A DNA stretch of 62,000 nt from contig NMRA01000061.1 of the NCBI GenBank assembly GCA_002633005.1, positions 1 through 62,000 of the forward strand, given 5' to 3'. The position numbers and the translations under genes are program-made. A model generated the notes under the pieces. It saw only the letters and a program-made list of their open reading frames with translations, was not told where the DNA came from and made no database searches. The stretch comes from Phoronis australis. Lineage: Eukaryota; Phoronida; Phoronidae. Positions 13,008-24,554 of the stretch are shown here, piece by piece; the stretch's first letter is position 1; each line of letters begins with the position of its first letter.

Positions 13008-13741
13008 GCAGGCCCTAGTGTCAAACATGGTGCTCTGTGCCAGTCATATACGCAATAACTGCCAAAATGCCCTCATTACTGAAAAATGTCACTCACAATT
13101 CCCAGTTGAAAGATTCCTTCCCGCTGCGTAAGTACAGCGGAACGCAATCGGACTCAAACCGAGCCGTGCGACATGCAGTCAGTCAAAAGTTTATTCAACC
13201 TAGTAGCATGGACTCGATCTCAGATATGTACAATAACTTCAACTGGACTTTATAACCCCCTGAAATTTCCAAGAAAAATATTCAATGAAGCTGAGCATCA
13301 GTTGATTTGAAAAGCAGTACAATCAATGTTATATGCCGTGATATGTTGACACAGTTATTGACACAAGGCATCAGTAGACTACGAAGGCGCAATGCCCGTA
13401 ATGTGTGGGTTATTTCAAAAGGCTGACGTCACACGTACCCGAACGACGCTGACTATGGGAATTTCCCCAAGTCATTCTAAACATAAACTTAAAAGTACGA
13501 CTGAGCATGTGTCACAATGTTCATTAAATGGTAGATCAAATGTTTACGATTTCTTATTGGATTAGTCGCGACTATAGACCCAGAGCATCTGTGGGTGTAA
13601 TCACGAATGCGATATTTTAACGTAGCGATATTCATAAACAAGCGTTTTCACAATTAACAATGAAGTTTTTTAGCAGATATTTACGGTAAAGAGTTGTGTC
13701 TTCTCCATATTCCTTGAGAGGTAAAACCCAGTGTCACTGCC

Positions 13742-13770
13742 GGGAATGTCCCACTAAAAGCATTATATTC
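13742..13770 (+). promoter_or_regulatory. degenerate kB motif plus TATA-like box, gene B promoter
   Basis: GGGAATGTCC (13742-13751) occupies the place of the perfect kB motif of A, C and D and ends about 90 bp before the ATG at 13842. One position departs from GGGRNWYYCC. CATTATATTC at 13761-13770 is TATA-like. B may therefore respond less to Rel factors than its paralogues; this is inference. Confidence 0.45.
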
Positions 13771-13841
13771 TCCTGCGGCTGAATGCGAACCGTCACAGTT
13801 AAGCATTTTTCTAGAATTCACAGGACAAACGTATCGACAAG

Positions 13842-16800
13842 ATGCCAGCGACGTTTTCAAAAGACATGGGAGAACTCGATAACGGCAATGTTAACAAATA
13901 TTACACGGAAGTCGTGAAAATGAGTCTCGAAGACACAAAGCGAAGAGTTGCTAAAGTAATGCCGATAGTTCAAGAAATTTTGAAGTACATCAATGGTCGC
14001 GACCCACGTTTCGCAAAACAGCCTGAGTGTATCGGAAGCTATTGGCAAGGCTTGGAGATTGAGAAGGCTGATGAGTTCGACGTCAATGTCGATGTTCTGG
14101 GGTGCTCAGAATTAGTTTACTGCCCAGACAAAAAGAAGTTTATCGGCTTTAACAAGCAGGTGGATGACCCATCTCCGACTATGAGTGATGATTTGACAAT
14201 AGTCTGTAAATCATCACCTCTCCCGGCGTCTGCTCCTGGTTATGAATACATCTACTGGGAAAGTGACAAAGGCGGTTGGGCGGAGTGGATTGTAGATGGT
14301 CTTCTGGTTCCATTTCTGGTGAAAAGAAGGTTTTTCCACCTGCTTCTCGAGGCCATCAGAACCCTGGAACTTCGAGGTTATTTTTATAGCATTCGTTTTT
14401 TGCTTTTCAAGTTATTTATTTCTGAAATTCCATAATTGATGTTAATTCGAACCCAGCCTTTATTCGAATTTGGGTCCAAAGTAGATTTAGAAAACGAGAC
14501 CATTTGATCAGAATTTTACCATACTAACTTACTTGTGTGCATTTCAATATTTCAAATTATCTCTTATTTCTTTCATTTTCCGCATTTTTCCTGAGAGAAA
14601 TGTTTATTGAGATACTCATCAGCAATTCCAATAGTCACTGCTGTTCTTTTTTGGATAACATGAAAAACGAAACTAAGTAGATGGACAGTTGCACCATTGA
14701 TTAAGAAGGTGTACTGTATAACCAAAGTGCTCGAATGACATGGTGATCGCAAATTTAATCTCTGTGTTGATCAGTCTGGATTCTGGCTGTTGTAAAAGCA
14801 TGATTATTGTGCTCTGATGATTTAAATACAACGGTTAGCTTCATTTTCAATTGACCAATCAAAAACCAGAGATCTACACCACATTCTGTCAAGCCGAAGT
14901 GCTAACAGAGTATGGTTTAGAGACTCAGCTGATATAAAATCACTCCTTGAGTTGAAGGTGTTTCTTGAGATTTGCAAAATCTCATCATTCTCATTTGGTT
15001 AATCACAGGTAGTTCAACTCAGACGATTCACTTACCTAAATTCAAGTTTAACATTTGGACAGAACTTGACTTGTTACGCTTTGTATGAACTATGTCTGTG
15101 TCACGACTGCAAATGAGATCTACCGTGTAGGCCCAGATCAATCAACTGGGCAAGCTCCGTTCCGGCCTGTAGGAATTCCGGTGTCGCAATTTTAAGAAGA
15201 TTTCATAACACTGAATATTCACTGTGAATAATTTCCCTTCATTTAGGAAAGGTGAGGCAAAGTAAACTACTCGCCGGTCCAGCTCTCACTGTTCACGTGA
15301 TGGACGAGAAAGGTGACATTGTTGCTGATGTCGACTTCGCACCAAATATGAAATCTGTCCTCGACTTTCCTGTAAAATGGCCCAAAGGTCACGTCGAATG
15401 GCCCTCGCGCGAAAAGATTCAGGCTGTTTTGGCAAAACGAACGAGCATGGTACCAAGGAAGAATTTTTGTTGGTGGCAATCGTACGCGCAAGCAGACCAG
15501 GAGTTGAGCTGCGGTATTGACGCCGATGGTGGTTGCCGGAAGCTGTGTTTGAGGATGATGAAAAAGATGAGGAGTGACGTCTGGTGTTCAACAAGCACAA
15601 CTCTTACGTCCTACCACTTAAAGGTAAGTCCAATACACCAGATCGTGAAGAGTTGAGAACTTGTCATATGGAAACTTACAGACGTTGCGCAATGGTCTAG
15701 TTCCGCCTTCAGTTCTACTCGATAGGGAGTTTCAGCTGCTTGTTGTCAGTTGCATGAAATCAGACCCAGTAGGAACTCAGCTATGTCCCCTAAATTTTTG
15801 GTGCATTTATAGGCATTGTTTTACTCACTAAAGTTATATTTTCTCCAATATTTCATCTTTGGAATGAGCTCTTATTTCACTTATGACATTTTCGAATAGT
15901 ACGCTTGAAATTTGTGCCCTTATTTCAATGAAAATAAACAATGAATATGTCCTCAGTTTATGGGCGTTGCATGAAAAGGTCCCCGATTACTTTCAATGAA
16001 GATGAACTAAGATTTTTAACGTTTATTCTGTTCAGCACATGTCACTATAATAAATGCTTGAGACCACGGTGAGTGCATAAAATGACCCGCTGTGACACCG
16101 AGCTAACTCGTAGAGCCTGGGCCCGGTCTCCAATCTTTTTACTCGAAATGGAACTCGAAATTAGGTTTGGCATTTTCTACTCTACTTTTGGGCGAACTCA
16201 AGATAAGTGTCCATTATTCTATGCTCGAGTACATAATAACTTACGAAGATAATTTATTGCCCTTAGTTCACAGTTTGTAAACCCAATATTAAAGCAATAA
16301 GTTCGAGTTTGAACTCGAAATTTCGAGTTTTTACTCGAGTTTGTAGCACGAATATAAAGATCTTCAAGGGCAAACTTGAACTAGAAACCCCTATGCATAA
16401 ACTATAATGTATTCGAGCACAGTCTGACAACCAATTATCTTAAGTTCGCACAAAAGGAGCAAAGAAATTGCGATAAATAGTTTTGAGTTCGTTTCGAGTA
16501 CAAATATTAGAGACCGGTCTCAAACAATAACGAACTGTCAGTTCTCCGCTAAGAAATGAAACTTGCTCGGAGCATAAAACTCTAGAACTGTAATGCCAAC
16601 TGTCACGTGTGACTCACGTATTCTACCGGTAGAGTTGCGACTCCGAAATTTCACGGGACTGGCCGTAAAATTCTGGTTTTCTGCTCGCTTGAGTTTTGAT
16701 CGAGTGGTGTAGTTCTCAAATTAAGTGTAATTTCATTGTTTCATTTTCATTATGCCATTTTTGTTCATAATGGAATCATCAAGCGAGACTCTTGAGGTTC

Positions 16801-17628
16801 GGGGGCCTCCTTCAAGAAAACTTTCATAGCTATGGGCGGGCCGAGGGGGAGCTTAACAGGAGGGAGGAGGGGGCGCCTAAGGGCGGCGTGACGTTGGCCA
16901 CCGGAGGTTGGTTGTGTTTGAAACTTTGGTTTGCAATAAGAAGTCAATATTATAACCTTTCAAACGTATAACAACAACCACAACGACAAAAGCAGTAAAT
17001 GGAACAACCTGTATTCACTATAAAATAACTAGCTAAAACAGATCAACGCATATATATGTATACACAGACTGCTCTGTCATGATTAAGATCCTTTAGCATA
17101 GGCGGATCTAGGGGGAAGTCAAGGGGGTCCGGCTTTTCCCCTTGATTTTAGTGGTATCAAATCTAGAATTCTTGACTTGGACTCCCTTTTTTTAAAAAAT
17201 CCTGGAATCCTGTGTAGTTATAAATAATAACAACAACGGTGATTCTGGCAATGAAACATAAAAATCAACTATCATTAGGATTATCATAACGGTTACTACA
17301 ATGAGCAAAAACTTGTAATTTGCTGACATTTTTCATTCTTATAGTTACTTACTTTGTGTGTTTACAGAACACTCTTTGGTGGGAGTGCCAAGAGCGCCCC
17401 CACTCGTGGAGCATAGAAAGAGTCGCCTTCAACTTCATCAGTCTCGTTCGTCGTCTCCATGGCTACGTTAAGGAAAGAAGTCTCCCACTGTACTTCAACC
17501 CAAGCGTTAACTTATTCATCGAAACGCCAACTGAGGATTTGAAGACGGTCGAAATAAAGCTAGAAGAGTTTTTACAAAACCCTTCGTACTTCGTTAGAGC
17601 AGCATTGTCTGAGGAGTACAATGAATGA
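13842..17628 (+). CDS. gene B: cGAS-like (Mab-21 family) nucleotidyltransferase
   Basis: Three exons: 13842-14376, 15247-15623 and 17368-17628; 390 aa. The catalytic set is intact: G65-S66, E78-F-D80 and D208 (ADVDFAPNMK). The Mab-21 helical block is complete (NFCWWQSYAQADQEL, GGCRKLCL, TSYHLK, NTLWWECQERP, LPLYFNPSVNLF). The exon 1 donor GAG|GTTATT is weaker than in the other genes, though the phase is conserved. Residues about 127-145 (after KSSPLP) differ strongly from A, C and D. Exon 3 is nearly identical to that of A and to the orphan exon at 33306, with an extra YNE at its end. Intron 2 is 1.7 kb and holds transposon debris; the left breakpoint of the 16-kb duplication lies in it. Confidence 0.83.
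16765..17170. repeat. transposon-like debris in intron 2 of gene B
   Basis: G/C-rich sequence (16790-16920) followed by CATAGGCGGATCTAGGGGG at about 17098. The latter matches the terminal repeat of the nested element at 40685-41563, so a fragment of that DNA transposon family lies here. Its far end is not clear. Confidence 0.4.
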
Positions 17629-19351
17629 GCTCAAGGTTTTACTCTACTTGCAAAACTATTAAAGGAATTATTTCCTTTACTTTTACCACTTTAGAACACA
17701 GGATAAGATCCTCAGTCGAAAGATACTCTGAAATAGAAACATTTCGTAACTTTCAGTCCTATTTGTGTTTTTCATATCGTTGCTATTAATTTAAAAAAAA
17801 TAAAATAAAGAAGTGGGCGGTGTTTCCACGGAAACGTCGTTGCATATGGCGGCAGTTGAGTGAGTACCCATAATGCATGAGTCAGTTGTCACTCACTACA
17901 GGCGGCTATTTTAGGTGGTGGTGTTTACTTATCTCAAGACGTGCTACTTGTATATTTATGGGCTAATTTAAATATGTATACAGGTCACTGCTTTGTATTG
18001 TATTTTTGATACATCATTTGTGTAATGTTTACATGTGTATTTACTTTATTATTAATTAATCTAACCTGCACATACGATAAATGGAAATATACGATTATTT
18101 TTTTTATTGCTTATTTCACAGTATTATAATATCCATGCTTTCCTGATGCTATGTGAGAGCATCCTAGACTTCACGTACTGTTTTAAACTCACCATTTAAA
18201 GTGATCGTAGATCGATGTTTACTTTTACGTCATCTCACGTGCGATTCCCCAGGCGGCCTTCCTTTTGGAAATTCCCTCAGTACTAGCAGTTTTAATTACC
18301 TGTCTTGCAAAGATTTAGTCATAGTCTATTATTGGGGATTTTGGATTGAACGTTCCCCAAAACGTTTCGAATAATTTGATATGTGCATTTACTAGTCAGC
18401 CAAGTGGTTTGTTTGGGCTGATATTAATCGCTTACCAGAAATTTCACACAGGTCTCCTGCTAGTCCGCGTTCTGCCAATGCCAAAACAAAATTTTAATTT
18501 AGACCACTGCAGAGGTGGATCGTCTCAATGTATAACTTACACCGAGAGCTTTTTGGGCTTGGAAACAACAGACATTTTATTATTGACCCAGATCAAGATC
18601 GACGTATGAGTGAAATGACTCTTTTTGACCCCAGAGGTCGCCTCTGGTTTGAGGAAGGAACAAGTCGAGACCAATGTCAAAAGCAGCCTCAGGAAGGGAA
18701 GTGATTTCAAGCAATAACCAAGTGTCAGATGTTCTTATCAAGCCCACATATCACTTCTAAGTTGAGTAAAAAACAACTCAGACCAATCCTGTAACTGCAC
18801 GTGATAAAAACAAAAGTTGTTCTTGACAGCATGTGGGTTCACAGAGGCTTTAAATCAAATCATCATATCGCAATGCCCCTTGTACCAATGCTCGCATTCG
18901 TGATTCTTGTCATTACCAAACACTTCTAAAACTCAGCTTCTTTCTGTACCAATTTAAAAAATCTCCTCTATTTTAAACGTGTTGATACTCGCCAGACCGC
19001 ACTTGCAAGACACCTACAACCCGAGTAGTCTTTGATGTATGTGAACCAACCTTTACATGCATTGACTGGCTAAGCAAAGACGATGTTTTCACTAACCAAT
19101 TTACAATGTTGATAATATACTTAGCTTTAATTTCTGCCACGTTTCTTTGGTTATAGCTGCTGGGGACACAGGTTTTAAATACGACGAGATTACTAACCCC
19201 GGAACTGTGATACATATCGTACTGTTTTCACGGTGTGAATAGCAGCATATTGACAGAGGCTAAAAGTCAATCATTTTATACTAATAGTGGGGCAACCGTC
19301 ATGTAATTAAAAACAAAAATATTTGTAACGACTGACAACAGGTCCGCACCA

Positions 19352-19602
19352 TGCGCGCACCCAGTCTTTAAAATGGGGGGCTCGAATCTCTGACAAAGTG
19401 GACGTTTTGCTAATAAAAAAGCGGGAGGACTAAAAAAAAAAAACGGTTATCACCTTCAGGTCTGTGAACTCAGTGTGCGTCTGCGCCTTTTGTCTCGTTT
19501 TCTCGGATATTTGTTTCTCTGAGGCGGACCTTTTTACCCACTTCGCCAAATGGGAGGGGGGGGGGCTCGAACGAGCCCCCCTGCGTGCGCGCATGCGCAC
19601 AC
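19352..19602. mobile_element. MITE with CATGCGCGCAC termini
   Basis: Left end CATGCGCGCACCCAG and right end (reverse strand) CATGCGCGCACGCAG are inverted repeats, each followed inward by GGGGGGCTCGA-type sequence. The spacer of gene A reads straight through (GTCCGCACACGACTC), so this is an insertion, probably with a short CGCAC target duplication. Related fragments are at about 35153-35335 and 53688-53840. Confidence 0.6.
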
Positions 19603-19802
19603 GACTCTCAGGATATCCTTCAACGTTGCATAACTGCCGTTAATATGTTGATGTTTTTACTTTATCTTCTGACCACTGAACCTAGGCGCGTCTCAGATCC
19701 AAAACTAACCAACCGCGTGATTCGAGTACAAATTTGTACTCGAAGCGCGTCGTGCCGTTGGCCAATTTTCGAATTGAATTTCGTATACAGAGATTAGATT
19801 AC

Positions 19803-20052
19803 AGGCCCCCGTTCCAAGAAACTGACTTAAGTTCATTTTTGACTGAAGTCTAAGATTTGTCTTAACTTTCAAACTTTGGAACTTTCACATAAGGCAATTA
19901 AGTTAGTCAACTTAAAGACAAAACTTAAGTCAAACCCAAAATCAGTTTTTTTATATTGACACGGACTTAAAGATAAATTGAATTTTTATCTTAAAATTGA
20001 AACAAATTTGAGATTTGTCTTAGTTAAGTGAGTTTTCTTGAAACGGGCCCCT
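19803..20052. mobile_element. MITE, GGGGCCCGTTCCAAG family, copy 2
   Basis: About 250 bp with the same inverted ends as copy 1, at the orthologous position in the B-to-C spacer, so the insertion predates that unit duplication. It is missing from the third spacer near 35,815. Confidence 0.75.
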
Positions 20053-20811
20053 GGCTCTGATATCAAACGTGGTGCTCTGTGCCAGTCATATACGCGACAA
20101 CTGCCAAAATGCCCTCATAACTGAAAAGTGTCACTCCCAATTCCTAGTTGAACGATTCTTACCCGCTGCGTAAGTACAGCAGGACGCAATCGGACTCCGA
20201 CCGAGCCGTGCAACAGTCAAAAGTTTATCCAACCCAGTAACATGGATCTCAGATTTGCACAATGACTTCAACTGGACTTTATAACCCCCTGAAATTTCCA
20301 AAAAAAAACATTCAGTGAAGCTGAGCATCAGTTGATTTGAAAAACAAGTCCATTAATATTAAATATATTACGGACATGCTCAACGTCATATGCTGGGATA
20401 TGTTCCGCGGTTCATCAATTCAGTTCTTGACACAGCAGGCATGCAGTCAGCGAATACACAATGCCCGTAAAGTGGGTTATTTTCTATAGAGTGACGTCAC
20501 ACGTACCCGTACCACATTGACTAATATGAGAATTTCCCCTAGTCATTCCAAATACGATTGAGCACAATGTTCACTAATGAATGCAGAACATATGTTTACA
20601 GCTTTTTACTCTGGATATAGTCGCTACCATAGACCAGCGTATCTATTGGTGTAATGACAAATGTGATATTTTATTAGAACGATACTCATAAACAAGCGTG
20701 TTCACAACACCAAAGTTTTTTATCAGCAGTTATTGATCAAGACATTAACGGTAACAAAATTGTCGTGTTTTCTCCACATTACTTGAGCGGTAAAAACCCG
20801 GCGTTATCGCC

Positions 20812-20840
20812 GGGATTTTCCCATTTCAAAGCATATATTC
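20812..20840 (+). promoter_or_regulatory. kB motif plus TATA-like box, gene C promoter
   Basis: A perfect GGGATTTTCC (20812-20821) ends 89 bp before the ATG, followed by GCATATATTC at 20831-20840. A small GC inverted repeat (GGCGTTATCGCC) lies directly upstream, also present at gene D. Confidence 0.6.
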
Positions 20841-20909
20841 GACTACGACTGGATTCGAAGCCAAACAGTTACGCACTTCTAGCACACCTATGAAAAACGC
20901 ACCGACAAG

Positions 20910-22044
20910 ATGCCAGCGACGTTTTCAAAGGACATGGGAGAACTCGATAACGGCAACGTTAACAGATATTACACAGAAGTGAAAATGAGTCGCGAAGACA
21001 CAAAGCGAAGAGTTGCTGAAGTAATGCCGATAGTTCAAGAAATTTTGAAGTACATCAATGGTCGCGACTCACGTTTCGCAAAACAGCCTGAGTGTATTGG
21101 AAGCTATTGGCAAGGCTTGAAGGTTGAGAAAGCTGATGAGTTCGACATAAACGTCGATGTTCTGGGGTGTCCAAATTTGGTTTACACTTCACTAAAAAAC
21201 AAGTTCATAGGCTTCAACAAACACGTGGATGACCCATCGTCGACTTTAAGCGATGATTTGCAAATAGTAAAGAAATCGTCACCGCTTCCTTCGCCTCCCG
21301 AAGGTTATGAGTATACCTACTTAGACGGATATGGTATGGAGAACTGGATTGTGGACGGAGTCCTGATACCATTTCTCATGAAGAGAACCTTTCACCATCT
21401 TCTTGTTGAGGCTATCAGGGTGCTAGGCCTGCGAGGTATACGCTGTTTAATGATTTATTGTAATATTTTGCACATTTAAGAATGAATTGTACATAAACAC
21501 AATTTTATGAAAATCGGACACTTCATAGTTCTAACTCTCCATCGGGTAAGTGAATAACGCAAGGAAATGCGATCGCAATGGGTATTTTATTCGTTATCGT
21601 CATATGACGGATAGCAGACATATGCAGTTCGTCTGTTCATTCTGACATGTATGTTTCATTTATTTAGGAAAGGTAAGACAAAGCAAACTGGTCGCGGGCC
21701 CTGCTTTAACAGTTCACGTGATGGACGAGAGAAGTCGCATAGTTGCTGATGTCGACTTTGCGCCAATTCTGAAATCTGTTGCCGACTTTCCAGTGAGTTG
21801 GCCTAAAGGTGACGTCGCGTGGCCATCGCACGAGAAGATTCAGGCTGTTCTGGCAAAGCGAACGAGCAGAGTACCAAGCAAGAATTTCTGCTGGTGGAGA
21901 TCATACGCACAAGCGGACCACGAGTTGTGCAGAGACATTGATGCCGATGGTGGTTGTCGGAAGCAATGTCTGAGAATGATGAAAAAGATGAAGAGTGACG
22001 TCTGGTGTTCATCGAGCAAAACTCTTACGTCGTACCACTTAAAG
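20910..22044 (+). CDS. gene C: cGAS-like nucleotidyltransferase, exons 1-2
   Basis: Exon 1 is 20910-21435 and exon 2 is 21668-22044; together 301 codons in the standard phases. One codon is missing relative to A, B and D (YTEVKMS versus YTEVVKMS). Catalytic residues are present: G64-S65, E77-F-D79 and D205. No exon 3 follows before a single N at 22393 and the partial copy C'. The next exon 3 of matching phase is 24051-24287; with it the product would be 379 aa. Since C has no end and C' has no beginning, the simplest reading is one gene split by an assembly duplication; a real partial tandem duplication of exons 1b-2 is the alternative. Confidence 0.72.
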
Positions 22045-22392
22045 GTAAATCCGAGAGTCTGGTTAAGGTGTGCACGACAATAAGATGTGCACTTACTGCT
22101 TTGTTAGGTCATGTGTTGACGTAACGAATTTCGCTTATATGTGCGCGACTAGCACGGTGAACGCTTTGTTTCCTTGAACCGAAACATGGCATATGCCGGT
22201 GCGATTTGATGAGATTTTGCTGCCGTTGCCATTGCCAGCCCAAAATCACCACCATCAACACCATTCATTCTAGGCTATGTTCAAAATTATTTTTATCCTA
22301 AACCAATTGCACTACAATCACTCGCTGCCGCACACAACTACCCCCACCAAAACCAACACGAGTCCAACACGAAACTCGCAACACCACCCCCA

Positions 22393-22393
22393 N
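22393..22393. other. single N: probable contig join
   Basis: The text before the N (22278-22392) repeats at 23879-23993. After the N come about 310 bp with no match to the array, then the partial gene copy C'. This fits unmerged contig ends or haplotypes. Confidence 0.7.
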
Positions 22394-22704
22394 CACTGTT
22401 ATCATCAACAGTTACAGAGTAGTGCCGTCACTAATAACTACTTATTTTTGGGTTTAATGATAATCAATCGATTTAAAAATGAGTTTTATGTCATTTAGCA
22501 CATTTAAATGTTCCAAATTGTCACATTGAAAAAAATCTTAGCGTGCAGCGCTACCTTGCGATAACTTCGATGACGTCAGGGTCACCAACCCTTTACTTCG
22601 ATGGTCATTAACTACCGAAGCCAGTATGAACGGTCCAGTTAACTGCGCTGTTTACGTCGACGCTCCGCTCAGACCGGAGTTAAGTCAATATGAAAGGGCC
22701 TTTA

Positions 22705-24287
22705 AAGGTTGAGAAAGCTGATGAGTTCGACATCAATGTGGATGTTCTGGGGTGTCCAAATTTGGTTTACACTTCACTAAAAAACAAGTTCATAGGCTTC
22801 AACAAACACGTGGATGACCCATCGCCGACTTTAAGCGATGATTTGCAAATAGTAAGGAAATCGTCACCGCTTCCTTCGTCTCCCGAAGGTTATGGGTATA
22901 CCTACTTAGACGGATATGGTATGGAGAACTGGATTGTGGACGGAGTCCTGATACCATTTCTTATGAAGAGAACCTTTCACCATCTTCTTGTTGAGGCTAT
23001 CAGGGTGCTAGGCCTGCGAGGTATACGCTGTTTAATGATTTATTGTAGTATTTTGCACATTTACAAATGAATTGTACATGTACATAAACACAATTTTATG
23101 AAAATCGGACACTTCATAGTTGAGTTCTAACTCTCCATCGGGTAAGTGAATATCGCAAGGAAATGCGATCGCATTGGGTATTTTATTCGTTATCGTCATA
23201 TGACGGCTAGCAGACATATGCAGTTCGTCTGTTCATTCTGACATCTATGTTTCATTTATTTAGGAAAAGTGAGGCAAAGTAAACTGGTCGCCGGTCCTGC
23301 TTTAACAGTTCACGTGATGGAAGAGAGAGGTCGCATAGTTGCTGATGTCGACTTTGCGCCAATTCTGAAATCTGTTGCTGACTTTCCAGTGAGTTGGCCT
23401 AAACGTGACGTCGCTTGGCCATCGCAGGAAAAGATTCAAGCCGTTCTGGCAAAGCGAACGAGCAGAGTACCAAGCAAAAATTTCTGCTGGTGGATTTCAT
23501 ACGCACAAGCGGACCACGAGTTGTGCAGAGACATTGATGCCGATGGTGGTTGCCGGAAGCAATGTTTGAGGATGATGAAAAAAATGAAGAGTGACGTCTG
23601 GTGTTCATCGAGCAAAACTCTTACGTCGTACCACCTAAAGGTAAATCCAAGAGTCCTGCTGGTTAAGGTGCGCACGACAATAAGACGTGCACTTACTGCT
23701 TTGTTAGGTCATGTGTTGACGTAACGATTTTCGCTTATATGTGCGCGACGAGCACGGGTGAACGCTTTGTTTCCTTGAACCGAACCATGGCATATGCCGG
23801 TGCAATTTGATGAGATTTTGCTGCCGTTGCCATTGCCAGCCCAAAATCACCACCATCAACACCATTCATTTTAGGCTATGTTCAAAATTATTTTTATCCT
23901 AAACCAATTGCACTACAATCACTCGCTGCCGCACACAACTACCCCCACCAAAACCAACGCGAGTCCAACACGAAACTCGCTCCACCACCCCCATTACCAA
24001 CACCGTTTTTTAATGATAATAGTTACATTTATGTTCCTTTATGCTTACAGAACATCCTTTGGTGGGAGTGTCAGGAGCGCCCCCACTCGTGGACCATGGA
24101 AAGAGTTGCGTTCAATTTCATGAGTCTAGTTCGTCGTCTCCATGGCTGCGTCAAGAAAAGACACTTGCCCTTATATTTCAATCCTGACGTGAACTTACTT
24201 CGGGAAAAATCAGATGGAGACTTGATGAAGGTCCAGGGCACTTTAGAGGAGTTTCTTCAAAACCCATCGTACTTCATTCAAGTATAG
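22705..24287 (+). pseudogene. C': partial second copy of gene C (5' truncated exon 1, exons 2-3)
   Basis: Homology to gene C starts abruptly at 22705 within exon 1, at AAGGTTGAGAAAGC, so the start codon and the GS motif are missing while the E-F-D motif is kept. The partial exon 1 ends at 23020, exon 2 is 23264-23640 and exon 3 is 24051-24287 (78 aa, ending NPSYFIQV). Identity to C is high, with scattered substitutions of a few percent and near-identical introns. Exon 3 belongs to the C/D type (NILWWECQERPHSW, LPLYFNPDVNLL) and is probably the genuine last exon of gene C. Not independently functional as it stands. Confidence 0.7.
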
Positions 24288-24520
24288 GGTTTTCTGATGG
24301 TGGGACTTACAGATTGTATTATCACTTTTTTGGCTTTTAATGTTTTCACAAGTTCCGATATCTCTAACCGTCAATAGACAGCTATAAAACTAGACAAAAT
24401 TGTTAGGCTGGTTTTGGTGTTCATCGTTTTTATTCGAAAAGGCAGGCGTGTGTCTTAGTTTGCAAAACGATTTCTATGAATATCCATTCCAACAGAGCCT
24501 TTTTAACGTGAACTTATCAG

Positions 24521-24522
<2 letters not shown>

Positions 24523-24551
<29 letters not shown>
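24523..24551. repeat. (CA)n microsatellite
   Basis: About fourteen CA dinucleotides in a row, read directly. Confidence 0.9.

Positions 24552-24554
<3 letters not shown>

Larger units (their letters stand above)
10606..13741. repeat. inter-gene spacer unit, copy 1 (A to B)
   Basis: This spacer of about 3.2 kb is homologous over most of its length to 17629-20811 and 33558-36423. Shared landmarks include the AATAAAG-AAGTGG site, TCTTTCATGTCACT-like text, CCCCAGGCGGTCTTCCTTTTG, AGACACCTACAACCCGAGTAGTC and the approach to the next gene's promoter. It shows the array grew by duplicating gene-plus-spacer units. No exon is supported inside it. Confidence 0.8.
17629..20811. repeat. inter-gene spacer unit, copy 2 (B to C)
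   Basis: Homologous to 10606-13741 and 33558-36423. It carries a GGGGCCCGTTCC MITE (19803-20052) at the same place as in copy 1, and an extra CATGCGCGCAC-type insertion at about 19352-19602. A poly(A) signal AATAAA lies near 17,800. No exon is supported. Confidence 0.8.

Noticed and set aside
15267-15600. Minus-strand open frames of 74 and 104 codons over exon 2 of gene B (similar ones over exons 1 and 2 of A, C, C', D, P1, P2)
   Set aside because: They are antisense shadows of the conserved cGLR exons; the plus-strand frames carry the family motifs and splice sites.
22277-22498. Open frame of 73 codons spanning the N at 22393
   Set aside because: It is intronic text shared with C' plus unrelated sequence after the N; the frame crosses an assembly join.
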